50,903 nt of DNA, taken from Clostridiales bacterium (GTDB lineage: Bacteria; Bacillota; Clostridia; Lachnospirales; Lachnospiraceae). The stretch covers positions 1 through 50,903 of the forward strand of contig JAJQEU010000064.1 in the NCBI GenBank assembly GCA_021201535.1, in the 5' to 3' direction. Below, piece by piece: positions 17,284 through 27,000 of this stretch. The translations under genes were made by a program, and so were the position numbers. Every line of letters begins with the position of its first letter. Position 1 is the stretch's first letter. The notes beneath the pieces were generated by a model. That model searched no databases. It was not told where the DNA came from and saw nothing but the letters and a program-made list of their open reading frames with translations.

Positions 17284-18597
17284 GTGAAAGGATATAGATA
17301 TCTGTTAGCGCTGGCACTGGTCGCAGCTATGGCAGGAAGCGTTTATATGGCGATTTCCCAGGCTGCCGAAAAAAATATGCAATATGAGGAATATCTCACC
17401 GAAGCGAGGAGACTGGCAGAGCTTAATGTCGTTGAGGATTCCGCGGCATATTATAAGCAGGCTCTGGCATTGCGGGACAGCGTTGAAGTCAGTATAGAAC
17501 TTGGGCAGGTTTATGAGGATAATGATTGGATTGGCGAGGCGATTTCATGGGGAGAATATATGACGGATCACTTTTCGAACGACCCGTCTGTGTATACGTT
17601 TTTACTTCGTCAGTACATTGCGGATGAGGATTATACGGAATGCTTTGCCCTTCGGGATGAGGTGGAGGCCAGAGATGTGCTGAGCAGTGATTTTACTGCT
17701 CTTCTGGATGAGATTGAGTACGTATATGAATTTGGATATGACTTTTACGATGATGTTTCCGTTTTTGGCAATGGCCTCTGTGCAGTGCTTTCCAATGAAA
17801 AATGGGGATATGCTAATCTGAGCGGTTCAAAGGAAATTAAATGTCAGTTTGCGTGGGCAGGTGTGTTTACGACGGATGAGATTGCACCGGTGCAGGATGA
17901 AAACGGAGATTTCTTTTATATTTCTTTGACCGGAAATAAAAAGATAGCTGTTCAGAATCTGGAAAACTGTGATGGACTCGGGGCATCTGTCGATCAAATT
18001 TTGCCGGCATCAGACAATGGAGTCTATGCGTATTATGATCTGGAATTTGAAAAAATAGCTGGAGATTATGATGATGCGACAGTTATCAACGGGGGAGTGG
18101 GAGCCGTGGAAGAGGATGGAAGCTGGTATTTGGTGGATTCCGCCGGCAATATATTGAGCGATAATGCATACGAATCTGTGGTGATGGATGACAAGGGAAT
18201 TGTCTGTCGGAATGAAAGAATTTTTGCGGAGACAGAGGATGGAATCGTGATGCTGGATACTTCCGGAGCGCAGATTGGCAGTCAGATTTATGAGGACGCG
18301 AAGTTGTTTCTGGAGACAGACAGCTATGCGGCGGTTCTGATTGACAGTGAATGGGGTTTTGTAGATCAGGAAGGAAATCTTGTGATCGAGGCTTCTTACG
18401 AGGATGCCAGATCATTTTCAAACGGTTATGCGGCTGTGGAGATAAACGGAAAGTGGGGATTTATTGATACAGAAGGAAATATTGTGATTGAGGCAATCTT
18501 TCAGGATGCCCGGGATTTCAATGAACAGGGCTGTGTCTTTATACAGCGGTCTAATTCATGGCAGATGTTGAAACTGATTAAAGAAAATTATGATTAG
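17284..18597 (+). CDS. Membrane-anchored WG-repeat protein
   Basis: A 437-aa protein with an N-terminal hydrophobic segment (about residues 5-25, signal anchor), a helical TPR-like region (35-145) and then WG repeats to the end, each like KWGFIDTEGNIVIEA followed by a variable loop; the two last ones (about 355-425) are the clearest. WG repeats form beta structures used in binding, and no enzyme motif is visible. The GTG start at 17284 lies behind GGAAGGAG. It sits between the pilus genes and the phospho-signalling genes, and could link them at the outer surface. Confidence 0.8.
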   Translation: MKGYRYLLALALVAAMAGSVYMAISQAAEKNMQYEEYLTEARRLAELNVVEDSAAYYKQALALRDSVEVSIELGQVYEDNDWIGEAISWGEYMTDHFSNDPSVYTFLLRQYIADEDYTECFALRDEVEARDVLSSDFTALLDEIEYVYEFGYDFYDDVSVFGNGLCAVLSNEKWGYANLSGSKEIKCQFAWAGVFTTDEIAPVQDENGDFFYISLTGNKKIAVQNLENCDGLGASVDQILPASDNGVYAYYDLEFEKIAGDYDDATVINGGVGAVEEDGSWYLVDSAGNILSDNAYESVVMDDKGIVCRNERIFAETEDGIVMLDTSGAQIGSQIYEDAKLFLETDSYAAVLIDSEWGFVDQEGNLVIEASYEDARSFSNGYAAVEINGKWGFIDTEGNIVIEAIFQDARDFNEQGCVFIQRSNSWQMLKLIKENYD

Positions 18598-18610
18598 AGG
18601 TGACAACCAT

Positions 18611-20200
18611 ATGGGAGAATTTCGATTTGAGAATCAGGGGAATCATACTTGGCTGATATATGCTTTCGGCGAAGAGGATGTAATTGATACTGTGTGCCTC
18701 GGTATGTTGACGAACAATCGGATACCGGGACTGGCCGAGTCACTGTACAATCAGATGGATCACATGAAAATGATGAAATATAGGGTGTCGTCAAAGGTAA
18801 CCGTGAGACAGTTTCTGACTGGTATGATGAACAAAAAACGCGTGACAGCTGTGTTTTTGTGGATTGTGAATGCTATACTTTCTGCGGAGGATTACATGAT
18901 CGAACCGGATTCGATTTTGTTGGATCCGGATTATATGTTTGTAGATGTATCAACCTGCGAGACCGCTTTGATTTGTGTGCCGGTGAAGGAAAAACTACAG
19001 CCAGATATGAATCTTAGAATGTTTTTTAAGAATATTGTTGTCGGAATCCAGTATGATCCAATGGAAAACGGAGATTATGTGACCAGAATATTGAATTATC
19101 TGAATTGTCAGACCGGGTTTTCTCTGCCGGATTTTAAAAAACTATTGAATGAAATTGATTGTCCGTCAGACAGTCTGTATTCAGATCCGGAAAAAGAAAA
19201 ACAGAGGCAAAATCGAAAAGAATCTGTCCCGGCGCGTGCGTCGGACGTGAAACAGGTGTGGAAAAAGGAACAGCAGGTTGTGATAGTGGGAGGAAAGATG
19301 GAACAGCAGTTGCAACCACATTCTGAAAAAATGCCTGTTTCATCGACAGCACCTGGAAAGTCGACTGTCGAGGAGAAACCAGAGAAGGCGGAAGAACGGA
19401 TTCAGATTCCTCCCGCTGTGGTATCCGAATATCCTGAAACAGATGGTGAGAAGGGCGCGGCTGACATAATGTCTCTGGCATATCTGCTCCAACATTATAA
19501 TAAAGAAAATGCGGCAATCTATAAAGCACAGAAGCGGGATAAAAAATCATCGGAATATTCTGGTAAAAAAAAGAATAAAAAAGCCACTGAGACTAACAGA
19601 AAACATAAGAAAGCATCGAACGAGTGTAAAATTGCGGATCAGGGTGGTTTTGTCATACCGGGAAAGGATGTACATAAAGAACAGAATCTTTATCATGTAA
19701 GAGATTCAGAGGAGCAGAATCCTCATCGGGAAAGAGGGCAGGGGAACGGCTCGGCGGGAGCGGGTGCACAGCGAGTAAAACAGCCAGACAGACCGGATAC
19801 CGGAATGGGAACAGATTTAAATTATCTGGATCGGACCATTCTGTCAGAGTCGGTTGGATTTGATAAAACGCTGGTTTCCGGGATGGATCAGAATGCTGTT
19901 GCAGTACCGTATCTGCTGCGACTCAGAAATGATGAAAAAATCTTGCTTGACAAACCGGTTTTTCGAATTGGAACCAGGCGGGATTATGCGGATTATTGTA
20001 TCAGGGACAATCCGACGGTCAGCAGAAGTCATGCAACAATTCTGATACGTGACGGAAAATATTATGTGCTGGATACAAATTCAAGCAATCATACTTATGT
20101 AGATGGACGAATGATTTCGAGTAATGTGGAGACGGAGCTTTCTCATGGCATGCGTCTGAAGTTTTCAAATGAGGAATTTGAATTCCGGATGTTCGGATGA
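18611..20200 (+). CDS. DUF6382-FHA-like phosphopeptide reader
   Basis: A 529-aa cytosolic protein. Residues 1-190 resemble the DUF6382 domain (YRVSSKVTVRQFLTGMM). About 190-400 is low-complexity and Lys/Glu-rich, probably a disordered linker. An FHA domain fills about 440-525 (FRIGTRRDYADYCI, SRSHATI, LDTNSSNHTYVDG), with the conserved Gly-x-Arg, Ser-x-x-His and Asn-Gly-like positions. Just before it, DRTIL and DKTLV (Thr near 409 and 420) look like phosphorylation sites that an FHA domain could bind. ATG 18611 is used because AGAGGTGA precedes it. It is followed by the PP2C and kinase genes, so it is the likely reader of their signal. Confidence 0.85.
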   Translation: MGEFRFENQGNHTWLIYAFGEEDVIDTVCLGMLTNNRIPGLAESLYNQMDHMKMMKYRVSSKVTVRQFLTGMMNKKRVTAVFLWIVNAILSAEDYMIEPDSILLDPDYMFVDVSTCETALICVPVKEKLQPDMNLRMFFKNIVVGIQYDPMENGDYVTRILNYLNCQTGFSLPDFKKLLNEIDCPSDSLYSDPEKEKQRQNRKESVPARASDVKQVWKKEQQVVIVGGKMEQQLQPHSEKMPVSSTAPGKSTVEEKPEKAEERIQIPPAVVSEYPETDGEKGAADIMSLAYLLQHYNKENAAIYKAQKRDKKSSEYSGKKKNKKATETNRKHKKASNECKIADQGGFVIPGKDVHKEQNLYHVRDSEEQNPHRERGQGNGSAGAGAQRVKQPDRPDTGMGTDLNYLDRTILSESVGFDKTLVSGMDQNAVAVPYLLRLRNDEKILLDKPVFRIGTRRDYADYCIRDNPTVSRSHATILIRDGKYYVLDTNSSNHTYVDGRMISSNVETELSHGMRLKFSNEEFEFRMFG

Positions 20201-20213
20201 CGAGGGATAAGCA

Positions 20214-20984
20214 ATGGATTTTATGATATCAGCCAACACGGACATAGGAACCAGCCGTTCTTCCAATGAGGATGGAGTTCTGATAAATGTGATCGACACG
20301 GTACACGGCAGGATGGTTTTGGCGGTTCTCTGTGACGGTATGGGAGGCCTGTCCTGCGGAGATGTGGCTAGTACGTTTATGATCCGGGCTTTTGAGAACT
20401 GGTCGCAGGAGGAATTGCCTGATTTGTGTCGTGTGACGCTTACGGATTCTGTTGTCCGTACTTCCTGGGAAAGGCTGATTGAAACCTGCAGCCGGGAAAT
20501 CCAGATGTACGGGAATCGTAATAACATGCGTCTCGGTACGACGATCGTAGCGATTCTGATCACACAGGTGCGCTATTATGTGATGAATGTTGGAGATTCC
20601 AGAGCTTATGAACTGACAGAAGATGGGATAAGGCAGCTTACAGAGGATCAGACGGTTGTAAATAATCAGGTGCGCATGGGAATTCTGAGCAGAGAAGAGG
20701 CGCAACGGGATCCAAACAGGCATGTGTTGAGCCAGTGCGTGGGGGCATCGAAAGAAGTATATCCGGAGATGTTTTTCGGTGTTGCGAGGAAGGATGCGGT
20801 ATATTTGCTCTGTTCAGATGGATTTTATAATCAGATGCTACCGTGCGAGATACAGGAGAGCCTGCGTCCGTCGGAATTATGCAATGATTATATCATGACG
20901 CAGCGTTCGTTGGAGCTGATTGAACAGGACAAGCGGCGTGGGGAACATGACAATATTACAGTGGCTTTGGTTCGAACATACTGA
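20214..20984 (+). CDS. PP2C-type Ser/Thr phosphatase, copy 1
   Basis: A metal-dependent cytosolic phosphatase (256 aa) expected to reverse phosphorylation by the kinase encoded two genes downstream. Motifs are SSNED (D20), CDGMGG (D41-G45), LGTT, NVGDSRAYEL, LTEDQT, LCSDGF and HDNITVALV, so the metal-binding set is complete. No membrane segment is seen, and it is PrpC/Stp-like in size. It shares length and motif placement with the protein at 29573-30340, which points to duplication. Confidence 0.9.
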   Translation: MDFMISANTDIGTSRSSNEDGVLINVIDTVHGRMVLAVLCDGMGGLSCGDVASTFMIRAFENWSQEELPDLCRVTLTDSVVRTSWERLIETCSREIQMYGNRNNMRLGTTIVAILITQVRYYVMNVGDSRAYELTEDGIRQLTEDQTVVNNQVRMGILSREEAQRDPNRHVLSQCVGASKEVYPEMFFGVARKDAVYLLCSDGFYNQMLPCEIQESLRPSELCNDYIMTQRSLELIEQDKRRGEHDNITVALVRTY

Positions 20985-21030
20985 AAACGGGTGTTAAAGC
21001 GAATGGAGGATTTACCAGGGAGAAAGATAA

Positions 21031-21189
21031 ATGAACTGGATAACAGATGAAACCCTGTTTTATATCGGCGCGGTGATCGCGGTCGGTGCACTGCTGGCAG
21101 GAATCTTGTTCTGGCGTATATCGAAAGCGCGTTCGGTCAGGTTGCGTGTTGAACTGGAACAGGAGTACGGAGAAAAAGTGAAGAAATAG
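21031..21189 (+). CDS. Small single-pass membrane protein
   Basis: A 52-aa ORF, MNWITDETLFYIGAVIAV at its start, with one hydrophobic helix (about residues 9-28) and a basic then acidic tail. AGGGAGA lies ahead of the ATG. It fits exactly between the PP2C and kinase genes, with 15 nt to the kinase. The second module also has a small membrane protein (32114), though it comes after its kinase. Function unknown; a partner of the kinase or phosphatase is plausible. Confidence 0.7.
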   Translation: MNWITDETLFYIGAVIAVGALLAGILFWRISKARSVRLRVELEQEYGEKVKK

Positions 21190-21204
21190 GACGGTAAGAC
21201 TCAT

Positions 21205-24060
21205 ATGTCAATGATTATTGCTTCAACCTATCAGATTATAAAAGAAATCGGTTCTGGCGGAGCCGGCAGAGTATATTTGGCGAGACATCTGCGCCTGGGA
21301 AAAAATGTTGTTTTAAAAGCGGACAAGCGCAGAATTACGACCCGCCCGGAACTGCTGCGACGTGAAGTGGATACATTGAAAGATTTAAAACATCCGTATA
21401 TTCCCCAGGTTTATGATTTTGTGGTTGAGGACGAAACTGTATATACGGTCATGGATTATGTTGAGGGAGAAAGTCTTGACATAGCGTTGAGGCGTGGCGA
21501 GAGTTTTTCACAGCCGCAGGTAATTCTATGGGCACGCCAACTTCTGGATGCGCTATGTTATCTTCATAGCCCGATTCATGGTAATCCCCCGCGAGGGTAT
21601 GTACATAGCGATATTAAACCGGCCAATCTAATGTGTACACCATCCGGCGATATTTGCCTGATTGATTTCAACATCGCGCTTGCTCTCGGAGAAGAACATG
21701 TCGTGGGGCGCAGTCCGGGTTATGCATCTCCGGAGCATTTAGGTCTGGACTATTCCTCTTTTGGTACTGAGAGTATAGACACCTGCAATCAGGATACAGA
21801 AACACTGACAAGTATTGATCAGACATTGAAAGTGGTCCAGGAACCATTTACTTCATCCGGGAAAAAAATCAAGCCTGACGTCCGGTCAGATATCTACAGC
21901 GTTGGCGCGACCCTGTATCATTTGCTGAGCGGGCAGCGTCCGTCTGCAAATGCTATGGAAGTAGTTCGACTTTCAGAGCAGGAATTCAGTCCTCAGATCG
22001 TAGAGATCATCGCGAAAGCAATGTGTCCGAATCCGGAGCTGAGATATCAAAGCGCTGCGGAGATGCTGGACGCACTGACGGGTTTGTATGAAAACGACGA
22101 CCGTACGAAGCGGTTTCGGCGAAATACCGTGCGGGGAGGCGTTCTTCTGGCGGTGATATTTTTCTTCGGGCTGGGGATGACGCTGACCGGACTGAAACGG
22201 ATGCAGACGACGGAGAGCTGGCTGAAGCTGGCGGAGTATGCGCAGACCTCTCTGGCGGAGGGGGACTCCGATGCGGCGCTGTCCTATGCACTGCAGGCAC
22301 TGCCGACGGGAAGGAGTTTTCTTCAGCCGGATTACACGGCGGAGGCACAGATGGCGCTCACGGATGCCCTCGGCGTGTATGATCTGTCGGACGGATTCAG
22401 GATATACAGGACAGCAGAGCTCCCGGACAATCCGTTGTACATGGATATTGCTTCGGATGGAACCACAGCGGCCTGTGTGTATTCCGGATCTGTATGTGTG
22501 ATTGACACCGAGACGGCGGAACAGATTGTCTCTTTGCCGGCTGTATCCTCCGCGCTGGCGGAAGTGCAGTATCTGAATGACCATACCATTCTTTATGCCG
22601 GGAGTGACGGAATCTGCGCTTATGATATTTCAGAAGGAACGGTGCTGTGGACCGGGGAGCCGGCAACGGCGATCTGTGTTTCCGGGGACGGAGGAACGGC
22701 GGCAGCGGTCTGTAAGGACGATTCTTTTGCCGTTGTTTACGATACGGCGACGGGAGAGGAAAAATGCCGTGTTGATTTTGGAGGAAGATCTCAGAGTGTG
22801 ACGGTAAATGACAGCTTTGCAAATCCGAGTGACAACCTCTTTGCGCTGAACGCTGACGGAACTCTGCTGGGTGCGAGTTTTTCCGACGGCTCGCTGTCTG
22901 TATTTGATCTGGAGAATCCGGATGGGCAGACGGATATTTTTGACAATACATCCGGGTTCACACATTTTGAAGGCGGATTTTATGAACAGTATTTTGCTTT
23001 TTCCGGATCGGACGCATCCTCGTCTGTGTTTGCGGTGATTGACATGGATCAGATGGTTCAGACCGGAGGATTTGAGGCGGAGAGCGGCTTTGGCGTACAG
23101 ACGGACGAAAACGGGATATATGTACAGTCGGAAAATATTCTGGTTCGGATTGATCCGGTCACGGGCGATCAGGAACCTCTGGTGACGACCTCCGAGAATC
23201 TGTACCGTTTTGCTGTGAGTGATACGCACACGGCTGTACTGTATCAGGATGGGATTCTGTTTTTTGACTCTGACGCGCAGCTGACGGAGCGTTTTGAAAA
23301 CACGGCGGGTGATTTTATTGAGATCGCAAACGGAATCGCTCTGGTTGGCAGTATGGATTCCGATAAAATCAGGATACTGAAGTATGAAAATCATGCGGAG
23401 GCGGAGGTTTTTACTTATGATTCCGGCTATGATCACGATGAGGCGAGAATCAGCGCGGATGGAGAGACTGTCATGCTGTTTTCCTACAAAGAGTTCCGCC
23501 TGTACCGGATGACGGGAGATCTGATCTGCGAGATCAGTATACCGGATGCCGATCAGGTGTACGATCAGCAGTTTGTCCGTGAGGAGGGAGAATCCTGTCT
23601 GGAAGTGACTTATAATGACGGAACGGTCATTACTTACAGTGCGAGGGACGGCAGCGTTCTTTCGGAGATACAGGGTGAGATACCGGATGCCTCCCTGTAT
23701 GAGGAGTTTTATACGGATTCATTTCGCATTGAGTCTCCGCTTCACGGTACGCCGGTGGTTTACAGTCTCACGTCCGGCAGAGAAATCTGTGAGCTGGAGG
23801 AGGATGCTTATCTCACTTATATCACACAGGTGGGAGACAATATCGTGGCGCAGTATTACACGACAGACGGAGAATATTACGGTCTGCTGTATAACAGTGA
23901 TTGGGAAACGATTGCGTATTTACCGGATCTGTGTGATGTATATGAAGAGGAGCTATACTTCGATTATTCGACAGGTAATTTGAGGAAATCTCAAATTTTT
24001 AATATAGATGAACTGATCACAATGGGTCAAAATGAAACAGAAGGGAGAAAAACCGAATGA
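21205..24060 (+). CDS. Transmembrane Ser/Thr kinase with propeller-like ectodomain
   Basis: A 951-aa Hanks-type kinase. Gly loop IGSGGAGRVYLA (15-26), Lys K38, helix-C Glu E54, catalytic loop HSDIKPAN (H134-N141, Asp D136) and DFN instead of DFG (D154-N156). HRD has Ser for Arg. A 40-residue Thr/Ser-rich insertion (about 183-224) lies in the segment before the substrate-binding lobe. The transmembrane helix is at about 311-329, a short helical TPR-like part at 336-380, then repeated beta strands with DTETAEQI or DTATGEEK patterns, like a WD40/PQQ-type propeller. Key Asp, Lys and Asn remain, so activity is likely though Mg contact via DFN is unusual. It overlaps the next gene by 4 nt. Confidence 0.88.
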   Translation: MSMIIASTYQIIKEIGSGGAGRVYLARHLRLGKNVVLKADKRRITTRPELLRREVDTLKDLKHPYIPQVYDFVVEDETVYTVMDYVEGESLDIALRRGESFSQPQVILWARQLLDALCYLHSPIHGNPPRGYVHSDIKPANLMCTPSGDICLIDFNIALALGEEHVVGRSPGYASPEHLGLDYSSFGTESIDTCNQDTETLTSIDQTLKVVQEPFTSSGKKIKPDVRSDIYSVGATLYHLLSGQRPSANAMEVVRLSEQEFSPQIVEIIAKAMCPNPELRYQSAAEMLDALTGLYENDDRTKRFRRNTVRGGVLLAVIFFFGLGMTLTGLKRMQTTESWLKLAEYAQTSLAEGDSDAALSYALQALPTGRSFLQPDYTAEAQMALTDALGVYDLSDGFRIYRTAELPDNPLYMDIASDGTTAACVYSGSVCVIDTETAEQIVSLPAVSSALAEVQYLNDHTILYAGSDGICAYDISEGTVLWTGEPATAICVSGDGGTAAAVCKDDSFAVVYDTATGEEKCRVDFGGRSQSVTVNDSFANPSDNLFALNADGTLLGASFSDGSLSVFDLENPDGQTDIFDNTSGFTHFEGGFYEQYFAFSGSDASSSVFAVIDMDQMVQTGGFEAESGFGVQTDENGIYVQSENILVRIDPVTGDQEPLVTTSENLYRFAVSDTHTAVLYQDGILFFDSDAQLTERFENTAGDFIEIANGIALVGSMDSDKIRILKYENHAEAEVFTYDSGYDHDEARISADGETVMLFSYKEFRLYRMTGDLICEISIPDADQVYDQQFVREEGESCLEVTYNDGTVITYSARDGSVLSEIQGEIPDASLYEEFYTDSFRIESPLHGTPVVYSLTSGREICELEEDAYLTYITQVGDNIVAQYYTTDGEYYGLLYNSDWETIAYLPDLCDVYEEELYFDYSTGNLRKSQIFNIDELITMGQNETEGRKTE

Positions 24061-27000
24061 AAAAATGGACGAAGATTCTGGCTGTGATATTGGCGGTCGT
24101 TCTGGTCGTGCCGACGCTGTCCTATGTGGGGAACGCGGCGGACAGTGTCTGGGGCGTTGTGGAAGACATGGGTGTGACAGAATCGGATGAGACGGGTGAC
24201 GGGCAAATCAGTGAGAATGCGTTGGAGAGCAATGCAGCCGGAACAGACGGAATGACTGTATCTCTGTCAGCGGGAGATACGGGAGAGGCAGATCCTGCGC
24301 AAAACGAAACGGAGGATAATGAGGGAACGGGCGATGGGGATCTGAACGCAGCGAATGGCGCCGGAGAGACTGAGGATGTGTCTTCTAAAGCAAACATACA
24401 GGCTGCTGCGGCTCTGTCCGGTTCGGGGCAGATGGTGACGGAGGAAGAGGAAGCGAGTGAGGGCGACGATGAAACGAACGCTGAGACGGCAGAGGATACA
24501 GACGGAACGCAGGAAGTCAGCGGAAGCCTATCGGATGCGTCTGATGACACGATGTCGCAGATGTCCTTACTTCCGCTGAGTGAAGTCAATGCATATCTGA
24601 TTCTGAGCGATTATTCAGAAGAAGAATTAACATCTGTGCCGGTGGATGCTGTTCTGGAAATGCTTCGGGATTCAGAAGGAAACCAGATGGAGATCGCAGA
24701 TTCAGCGACGACTGTCTGGAAATATGTGAAGGACGATATGGATGGGATCGAGGTATATGAGAAGTACACCATCGGCAACAACGAGACCATTGATTTATCC
24801 ACGGGAGAAGATATTTCCACTTATACGATGGAATTGATTATTGGCAGTGAGAATCAGCTGGATGCCGATAACATTCGCTATCAGGTGAAGGTTTATCTCC
24901 TGAGTACTGTTACCGAGAGTGTAGAATATGAGCTGTATACTCAGGACGAAGACGGCAACCGCACGGAGGTAGAACCGAGCCAGGTTGAGGTGACGACCAA
25001 TACTCAGCTTACTATGACAGTAGAGGTAACACAATGGACCGTTGTGGGACATGAAGAAAACACGGAGTACTATCTTGGCATTACTTCGGAAGCGGATGAA
25101 CATCCTTATATCCAGACGGATGTCTATACATTCGCAGAGTTTTACAACTATCTTTATAGCACGGATGCGGTTTCTATTACAGATCAGATACTGAATCAGG
25201 ATATGGAAGAGGTGGATGCGGGGTATCTGGGTGTTTATGATCCGACAACAAGTATTTATGATACCAAAAATCTGTTCTTCCTGGTGTATACTGACACACT
25301 GACCGGGTCGCTGGTCAACTATGCCTGCTATGCATTCTGTGTCAGCGCTGATGAAACATCCTATATTGAGGGGCATATTTATACCTGCGATGGAAATGAA
25401 ATGACGGATGTTGTGTGTTATGACGCCAGTGAGATAACCATCAATAACGTAACTGTCGATCTGACAACCGGTGCTGTAGCCGCAGCAGACAGCGTTCAGG
25501 GTTTATATTATATGCTGGAGGATGGCTATTCTGCAGACGATGAGTATTACTGCGTATTGAACGCATATGGGTCAACATACGGTTACGATGCCAACAGCTA
25601 TGTAACAAAGGCGGTTGTTGGATTGTATGATTCTCTTGAGGATGCGGCGGATGCGGAGGATATTAAGGAAGAACTGATTCCTGTTGATCAGACTTCGGTT
25701 CCCCGCGGCTACAAGGCAAATTATAATTACGGGAGCAAAGGGGTTTACTTTACTGTTTTCTTTGAGGATGGATCTGTCTGGAAGGTCAATGTGCGTACGA
25801 TTGAGTATATGGCAGAATATGATGAGGCCTATGTTCGGAGCTATACCGATGCCCCCATTGTCGGTGAAGCCGATCCCTGGTTCCAGGTTACCGGCGTGCA
25901 GCAGAATGGTGAGGCGCTGGATACCTATATCGTGGAAAACGGGAAAAGTATTAACATGGATACCATGTACGGCTATGGATATCAGACCGTGTTCATCAAT
26001 GATGAAGACGCGGATATGTCTGAACTGCAGCCTGACTTCTGGACGGCTGATGCGGACCGGATCGAGGTGTATGTGAACGGAACGAAAATAAACTCCGGCG
26101 ATACCATCGACTGTTCAGCCGGCACGGTCGAGTTCAGCGTGATCATAGACGGCAATGTAAAAAATTACATGGTATCATTTATAAAAAAGACGTCAAAATC
26201 ACAGCTGTATGTTTGCGGACCGAACACGCGGGAAGTGTTCCTGGATGAATATTTTGAGTACAAGCATGATATCCTCATAGCGAATGTCGGCGGTGAAACA
26301 CTGACCGGACTGCGCGTGGAACTGGATGCCACAAACTGCAAACTGGATTCCTACTGGACGGTAGGCGGAGAGGGCAATGACACGCTGGCAGCCTTTACAA
26401 CGACAGAGAGCACTGCAAAATACGGAGAACTGAGCAATCTCGCGAAAATTCGTCTTCTTCCGGACGGGGAAGGAGAGATTGAGGGAACGCTGACCATCTA
26501 TGCGGACGGTATGGTGCCGATTGTGATTACGCTGACCGGACGCGCACAGAATCCGAAGATTGTGACAGAGGATCTGACAGACGCGGTAAAATATGTTCCG
26601 TACTCCTGTCTTGTCACGACAAATAATATGTATGACTGGACGGATGTTACATTTTCTATTACATCCGGAGAACTGCCGGAGGGAGTGGAACTTAACACGT
26701 CAACGGGCGAGATTTACGGCGTCGCCCAGGAGACGGGAGAATTTGATATTACAGTGGAGGCTGCGTTTACCAGTGACACTTATACATTCGAATCTTCTTC
26801 GGTGGATGTAACGCTCACTGTTCTGGATAACACAAATGATAATGTTTATTACGAGACGGATGACGGCTATGATATTCTGGTATCTGTCGGCGAGGACGAA
26901 GATGGCACGCATGATTATATTCTGACGGAATATGATGATGAGGAGTTCCGTTCCTCCGGCGAGATGGGAGAATTTATCGATCTCTGGCTGAATGGTGAGA

